Of a stretch of DNA of 9,395 bases, positions 6,571 to 9,395 are shown piece by piece (within the stretch, counting starts at the first letter, position 1; each line of letters opens with the position of its first letter). Origin of the DNA: Verrucomicrobiales bacterium (GTDB lineage Bacteria; Verrucomicrobiota; Verrucomicrobiia; Verrucomicrobiales; V1-33); the NCBI GenBank assembly GCA_028293305.1, contig JAQGPD010000111.1:1-9395 (forward strand), read 5' to 3'. Under the pieces are notes generated by a model. It did no database searches and was not told the DNA's origin. It saw only the letters and a list, made by a program, of their open reading frames with translations. The translations under genes and the position numbers were made by a program.

Positions 6571-6618
6571 ATCCTTCAGTAATTTCAGTCTAAACAGAAA
6601 TGACTGAAAGTAAAGGAT
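6571..6618. promoter_or_regulatory. Two-tiered stem-loop in the divergent promoter region
   Basis: The inner stem pairs TTTCAGTC (6583-6590) with GACTGAAA (6602-6609) around an 11-base loop. The outer stem pairs ATCCTT (6571-6576) with AAGGAT (6613-6618), with an asymmetric internal loop. It is the strongest dyad in this region and is A/T-rich, unlike the flanks. It might be an operator dyad or an RNA leader structure for either gene. No regulator is identified. Confidence 0.4.
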
Positions 6619-6755
6619 TGGTTTTGAGTTTATATTTTCCGCCCACCGAAGGCATAGCGCGGCCTGAGCAATGCCTGTCACAACATGGCAGCGGACGACG
6701 GGATGGCCAGACGGTCGCAGCCGATGAGAAGCGGATAACCACCCAGCACGCCACC

Positions 6756-6791
6756 ACCCCGGCACCTCTCCACTACCCCGGCACCTCTCCA
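6756..6791. repeat. Direct duplication of a 17-bp sequence, 19-bp period
   Basis: ACCCCGGCACCTCTCCA occurs at 6756-6772 and again at 6775-6791, identical at all 17 positions, separated by two bases. It lies about 135 bases upstream of the PLP lyase start, immediately before the 9-bp array. A two-copy tandem repeat could be a slippage product or a pair of binding sites. Confidence 0.85.
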
Positions 6792-6806
6792 ACACACCCG
6801 CATCCT

Positions 6807-6858
6807 TTTCGTCCCTTTCGTCCCTTTCGTCCTTTTAGTCCCTTCCGTCCCTTTCCCC
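6807..6858. repeat. 9-bp tandem array, about five copies of TTTCGTCCC
   Basis: Successive 9-base units from 6807 read TTTCGTCCC twice, then TTTCGTCCT, TTTAGTCCC, TTCCGTCCC, and a partial TTTCCCC. The degeneration increases toward the gene. On the minus strand the unit is GGGACGAAA. The array ends 68 bases before the PLP lyase ATG, in its leader or promoter. It has the same period as the array at 5053 but an unrelated unit. Confidence 0.9.
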
Positions 6859-6926
6859 AAAAAATTCCCAGCCCCGCCCACGCAATCCCGATGGCGCCCC
6901 GCCCCGAACGGTGTTGAATCCGAACC

Positions 6927-8162
6927 ATGAACGAGACGAAGACGCCCCCCCCTCCATCCCCGGATGGCTCCGCCACTCCTTTGCCGATCACCCGCCCGGA
7001 CTTCGATGCCGTGGTCGACCGCCGGAACACCGGCAGCCTGAAATGGGACCGCTATGCCGGCCGCGATATCATCCCGCTGTGGGTCGCGGACATGGATTTT
7101 GCCGTTTGCCCGCAAATCATTGCCGCATTGCACGCCCGCGTGGACCATGCGGTTTTTGGTTATACCCGCGCCTACCCGGGTCCCGGCGAAGCCGTGGTGC
7201 AGTATTTAAAAAGCAAACATGGCGTGGAGGCGGACCCGTCGTGGATCGTCTGGATGCCCGGCATGGTGCCCGGCCTGGCGATGTCCTCCGCCGCCATCGG
7301 ATCGCCCGGGGATGAGGTCATGACGTTCACGCCGGTTTATCCGCCATTTTTCAGCGCGCCGAAGGATGCCGGACGCACGCTCATCGCCGTGCCCCTGACA
7401 GAAAAAGACGGCCGCATCACGTTTGATTTCGAGGCCATGGAGGCGGCCCTGACACCCCGCACGCGGCAGGTGCTTTTATGCAATCCCCACAATCCCGTCG
7501 GCCGCGTCTGGACGCGCGCGGAGCTGGAAACCCTGGCGGATTTTTGTGTCAGGCACGACCTCGCGCTTTGCTCGGATGAGATCCATTGCGACCTCCTCAT
7601 CGAGCCCGAGCTATCGCCTTTCACCACCTGTCTTTCCCTGGCAGGCCCCATCCGCGACCGCCTGGTGGTGATGATGGCCGCCAGCAAAACCTACAATGTC
7701 CCCGGACTCGGCCTGTCCTTCGCCCTGATCCCGAATCCGGAAATGCGGCGGAAATTCCAAGGCACGAAAAACTGCTTCGTCGCCGAAACCAGCCCGCTAG
7801 GTTTCGCCGCCACGGAGGCCGCCTATCGCGAGGGCGAGTCCTGGCGCGTGGCCCTTTGCGAATACCTGCGCGCCAACCGCGACCGCATCCGCCGCGCCAT
7901 CACGGAGCATGCGCCGGAAGTGAAAATGCCGCACCTGGAAGCCACTTACCTCGCCTGGCTGGACGTGCGCGCGCTGAAGCTGGCGCATCCTGTCGCGCAC
8001 TTTGAAAAACATGGCATCGGCCTATCGGATGGCGCGGACTTCGGCGCGCCGGGATTTGTCAGGATGAACTTCGGCTGCACCGCCGCGACGTTGACGGAAG
8101 GCCTGAAACGCTTTGTCCAAGCCGTCGCCGCCGCCCGCGAAGCCGCCGCCGCCGGAGCCTGA
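6927..8162 (+). CDS. patB: MalY/PatB-type PLP-dependent C-S lyase (putative cystathionine beta-lyase)
   Basis: 411 aa, typical for this fold-type I aminotransferase-like family of cytoplasmic PLP enzymes. Members cleave cystathionine to homocysteine, pyruvate and ammonia, and often act on other cysteine S-conjugates. Visible signatures: FDAVVDRRNTGSLKWD (26-41) and PLWVADMDFAV (50-60), both characteristic of MalY/PatB rather than general aminotransferases; VFGYT (76-80); NPHNPVGRVW (186-195); SDEIH (217-221), whose Asp contacts the PLP ring nitrogen; SKTYNVPGL (253-261) with K254 as the predicted Schiff-base lysine; and R379 in VRMNFGC as the likely substrate carboxylate contact. The first 20 residues are a Pro-rich extension. 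ATG 6927 has C at -1 and no Shine-Dalgarno site. It favours CTG for leucine, unlike glnD. A cystathionine-synthase-like gene starts 949 bases downstream, supporting a methionine-pathway role. Family assignment is firm; exact substrate is inferred. Confidence 0.92.
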   Translation: MNETKTPPPPSPDGSATPLPITRPDFDAVVDRRNTGSLKWDRYAGRDIIPLWVADMDFAVCPQIIAALHARVDHAVFGYTRAYPGPGEAVVQYLKSKHGVEADPSWIVWMPGMVPGLAMSSAAIGSPGDEVMTFTPVYPPFFSAPKDAGRTLIAVPLTEKDGRITFDFEAMEAALTPRTRQVLLCNPHNPVGRVWTRAELETLADFCVRHDLALCSDEIHCDLLIEPELSPFTTCLSLAGPIRDRLVVMMAASKTYNVPGLGLSFALIPNPEMRRKFQGTKNCFVAETSPLGFAATEAAYREGESWRVALCEYLRANRDRIRRAITEHAPEVKMPHLEATYLAWLDVRALKLAHPVAHFEKHGIGLSDGADFGAPGFVRMNFGCTAATLTEGLKRFVQAVAAAREAAAAGA

Positions 8163-8194
8163 TCCGTTTTCCAACTATCCGTTAGTCCGCAAAC

Positions 8195-8216
8195 CCCCGG
8201 CTCCCGAACCCCGGGG
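8195..8216 (+). terminator. Possible weak stem-loop after the PLP lyase gene
   Basis: CCCCGG (8195-8200) pairs with CCGGGG (8211-8216) around a 10-base loop, 33 bases after the lyase stop. There is no T-run, and only 134 bases separate this gene from the next one on the same strand, so it may be a processing or attenuation structure, or simply chance in C-rich sequence. Confidence 0.22.
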
Positions 8217-8230
8217 CTCCCTGCCCTCCA

Positions 8231-8258
8231 CGTTCCGCGTTCCGCGTTTCGCGCTCCG
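8231..8258. repeat. 7-bp tandem array, four copies of CGTTCCG
   Basis: Four contiguous heptamers read CGTTCCG, CGTTCCG, CGTTTCG and CGCTCCG. The array ends 38 bases before the ATG of the DUF2752 gene. It is short but without indels, and adds a second 7-bp-period array to the window with a unit unrelated to that at 5917. Confidence 0.8.
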
Positions 8259-8296
8259 CCCACGCCACGCCCGGAACCAGCAAAAACCAATCCCGC

Positions 8297-8632
8297 ATGA
8301 AATCCCGCCCCTCAGCCCCCCTGCCCCTGCTGGTCGCCCTCGGCCTTCTCGGCGGCGCGGCGGCGGCCGTGGCGTGGCAGCCGGGCTGTCCGCTCCGCAG
8401 CCTCACCGGATTGAAATGCCCCGGCTGCGGCTCCGGTCGGGCACTCGGAGCGCTGGTGGATGGAAATGTTATCCAGGCGATTTACTGGAACGCCATGCTC
8501 GGCCCGCTGGTCGTCGGGCTGTTGGTGGCGGGTTGGCAAAAACCGTGGCGATTGCGGCGGTGGATGCTCTGGGGGGCCGCCGTTTTGGGGTTTGGAATCC
8601 TGAGGAACCTTCCTTTTTATCTTCTTTACTAG
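8297..8632 (+). CDS. DUF2752 family small membrane protein
   Basis: 111 aa. The family signature is clear: C31-P-L-R-S-L-T-G, then CPGCGSGRA (41-49) giving C41 and C44, followed by a G-N-x-x-x-A-I-Y-W-N segment (56-65) and the C-terminal RNLPF (103-107). Hydrophobic helices lie at about 8-27, 66-79 and 89-101. The Cys residues between helices 1 and 2 could bind metal or form a disulfide; the family has no established function. ATG 8297 is the first start in frame that gives the N-terminal helix; it has C at -1 and no Shine-Dalgarno site. It sits 134 bases after the PLP lyase and 40 bases before the DUF3307 gene. Confidence 0.88.
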   Translation: MKSRPSAPLPLLVALGLLGGAAAAVAWQPGCPLRSLTGLKCPGCGSGRALGALVDGNVIQAIYWNAMLGPLVVGLLVAGWQKPWRLRRWMLWGAAVLGFGILRNLPFYLLY

Positions 8633-8672
8633 CCTGGAGGGGTGTGAATAAGTGCGCCATACCCCCGCTCGC

Positions 8673-9059
8673 ATGGCGTCCTTTCTGCACTTCAATCCCA
8701 CCCCTGAATCCATGGGGCCATGGGCCATGCTGTTTGCCATGATCATCGGCCACGCCATTGCGGACTATCCCATGCAGGGGAAATTCCTCGCCATCCGCAA
8801 GAACCGCCACATCAAGCCGCTCGAGTATGGCGCGGACGTGCCCGGCGCCATCTGGGTCTATTGCCTTTCCGCCCATTCCCTCGTCCATGCGGGCGCCGTC
8901 TGGCTCATCACCGGGAATCCCGTCTTCGGCTTCATCGAGTTCGTGCTGCACTGGCTCATTGATTTCGCCAAGTGTGAAAAGTGGACCACCTTCCACCAGG
9001 ACCAGGGCCTGCACCTCCTATCCAAAATCGCCTACGTCGCCGCGATTTTCTGGCTGTGA
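8673..9059 (+). CDS. DUF3307 family integral membrane protein
   Basis: 128 aa. Recognisable DUF3307 features are GHAIADYPMQGKFLA (26-40), SAHSLVHAGAVW (67-78), EFVLHWLIDFAKCEKW (89-104) and FHQDQGLHLL (107-116). Histidines and aspartates recur on helices (H27, D31, H68, H72, H93, D97, H108, D110, H114), suggesting a metal site in the membrane, which is inference. About four hydrophobic helices are visible (14-33, 57-80, 84-98, 116-128). Function is unknown. The start is ambiguous: ATG 8673 has C at -1 like every other gene here; a GTG at 8652 in the same frame (in-frame stop just before it) is preceded 11 bases upstream by GGAGG at 8636-8640, the only good Shine-Dalgarno match in the window, and would add seven residues. 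I chose the ATG because the extra residues look non-conserved. Confidence 0.87.
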   Translation: MASFLHFNPTPESMGPWAMLFAMIIGHAIADYPMQGKFLAIRKNRHIKPLEYGADVPGAIWVYCLSAHSLVHAGAVWLITGNPVFGFIEFVLHWLIDFAKCEKWTTFHQDQGLHLLSKIAYVAAIFWL

Positions 9060-9110
9060 ATTTGGCGGCTTGAAAGCCCCGGCCCTTGGCGGTTAAGGCT
9101 TCCCCGCACC

Positions 9111-9395
9111 ATGCCCCATCCCGATCCCGCCCCCCGCAATCTGCTTTCCCAACCCGCCTGGGAATCCCGTGACCTCGGCCTGCCCCTGCCGCCCACCACC
9201 CACGCGGTGTCGGTGGCGCTTCCGATGTGGCAGGACGTCATCGATTACGAGGAGGAGCACCCGCGCATCGCCGCCGCGCTCCAGGCCGGGTATCCGCGGT
9301 TTTTTGTCCATCCCCTCGTCACCCGACTTTTCGAAGCTGCGGAAAAACGCTTCGCCGCCCCCGGCGAAGGCTGCCTCGTTTTCCCCTCCGCCACC
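9111..9395 (+). CDS. PLP-dependent transsulfuration enzyme, fungal Str2-like cystathionine gamma-synthase group, N-terminal part
   Basis: The first 95 codons are present; the gene runs off the window end. The segment HAVSVALPMWQDVIDYEEEH (31-50) followed by GYPRFFVHPLV (60-70) is very like the N-terminal region of fungal cystathionine gamma-synthases (Str2/Met-7 type; 'HAVSVSLPTW...GYEEG...GYPRFF' from memory) and unlike the short N-termini of MetB/MetC. Such enzymes join an activated homoserine ester to cysteine, giving cystathionine, the substrate of the lyase encoded upstream. The PLP lysine and other catalytic residues are beyond the window, so activity cannot be judged. ATG 9111 has C at -1; a weak AAGG lies 12 bases upstream. 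It begins 51 bases after the DUF3307 stop. Confidence 0.68.
   Translation, partial: MPHPDPAPRNLLSQPAWESRDLGLPLPPTTHAVSVALPMWQDVIDYEEEHPRIAAALQAGYPRFFVHPLVTRLFEAAEKRFAAPGEGCLVFPSAT

Larger units (their letters stand above)
6488..6926. other. Divergent intergenic region with promoter potential and repeats, no gene
   Basis: This 439-base stretch lies between the starts of the minus-strand membrane protein and the plus-strand PLP lyase, so promoters for both are expected. Its A/T-richest part (about 6571-6640) holds a two-part stem-loop and a TATATT box at 6631-6636, but I cannot pair it with a good -35. Toward the lyase it becomes C-rich, with a 17-bp direct repeat (6756-6791) and a 9-bp tandem array (6807-6858). 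Open frames here have no protein-like character. Confidence 0.7.

Noticed and set aside
6678..7148. 156-codon minus-strand frame across the lyase start
   Set aside because: It runs antisense to the conserved PatB N-terminus and through the 9-bp array, giving a Lys-Gly-Thr repeat with no protein-like features.
8652..8672. GTG start for the DUF3307 gene
   Set aside because: Not fully excluded: GGAGG lies 11 bases upstream. It was set aside because ATG 8673 fits the C-at-minus-1 context of all other genes and the added residues look unrelated to the family.

Overview
The window is high-GC bacterial chromosomal DNA. Its C-rich coding style, GlnD type, DUF2752/DUF3307 membrane proteins, lack of Shine-Dalgarno sites and many short intergenic tandem repeats suggest a member of the Verrucomicrobiota (perhaps Opitutae-like). 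That placement is inferred from remembered family distributions; there is no rRNA or other marker here to prove it. I see no phage, plasmid, CRISPR or complete insertion-sequence genes.

Layout: (1) 1-242 is a leader with two stem-loops. (2) 243-4848, plus strand, is a tight two-gene unit: a polytopic GT39/ArnT-like membrane glycosyltransferase and, four bases later, glnD, the PII uridylyl-transferase/uridylyl-removing nitrogen sensor with nucleotidyltransferase, HD and two ACT domains. (3) 4849-5515 lies between convergent genes and is packed with repeats: a ten-copy 9-bp array, a REP-like composite palindrome and a strong stem-loop. (4) 6487-5516, minus strand, holds a small three-helix membrane protein and then a DCC-type (DUF393) CxxC protein, separated by a 7-bp repeat array. 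(5) 6488-6926 is a divergent promoter region with a stem-loop, a 19-bp-period duplication and another 9-bp array. (6) 6927-9395, plus strand, holds a MalY/PatB-type PLP C-S lyase, a DUF2752 protein, a DUF3307 membrane protein, and the first 95 codons of a PLP enzyme resembling the fungal (Str2-like) cystathionine gamma-synthase group.

Working together: the two PLP enzymes in the last block are the two steps of transsulfuration toward methionine (cystathionine synthesis, then cleavage to homocysteine), so 6927-9395 is plausibly a methionine biosynthesis locus with two membrane proteins of unknown role in between. GlnD acts on PII proteins, which are not encoded here; its pairing with a glycosyltransferase is unexplained.

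Two window-wide patterns stand out. First, eight of eight chosen start codons have C at -1, and none has a convincing Shine-Dalgarno sequence. Second, there are four intergenic short tandem arrays with periods of 7 or 9 bp, three of them within about 120 bases upstream of a start codon. These repeats, rather than a new gene system, are the most unusual content. I did not find convincing evidence for an undescribed multi-gene system.
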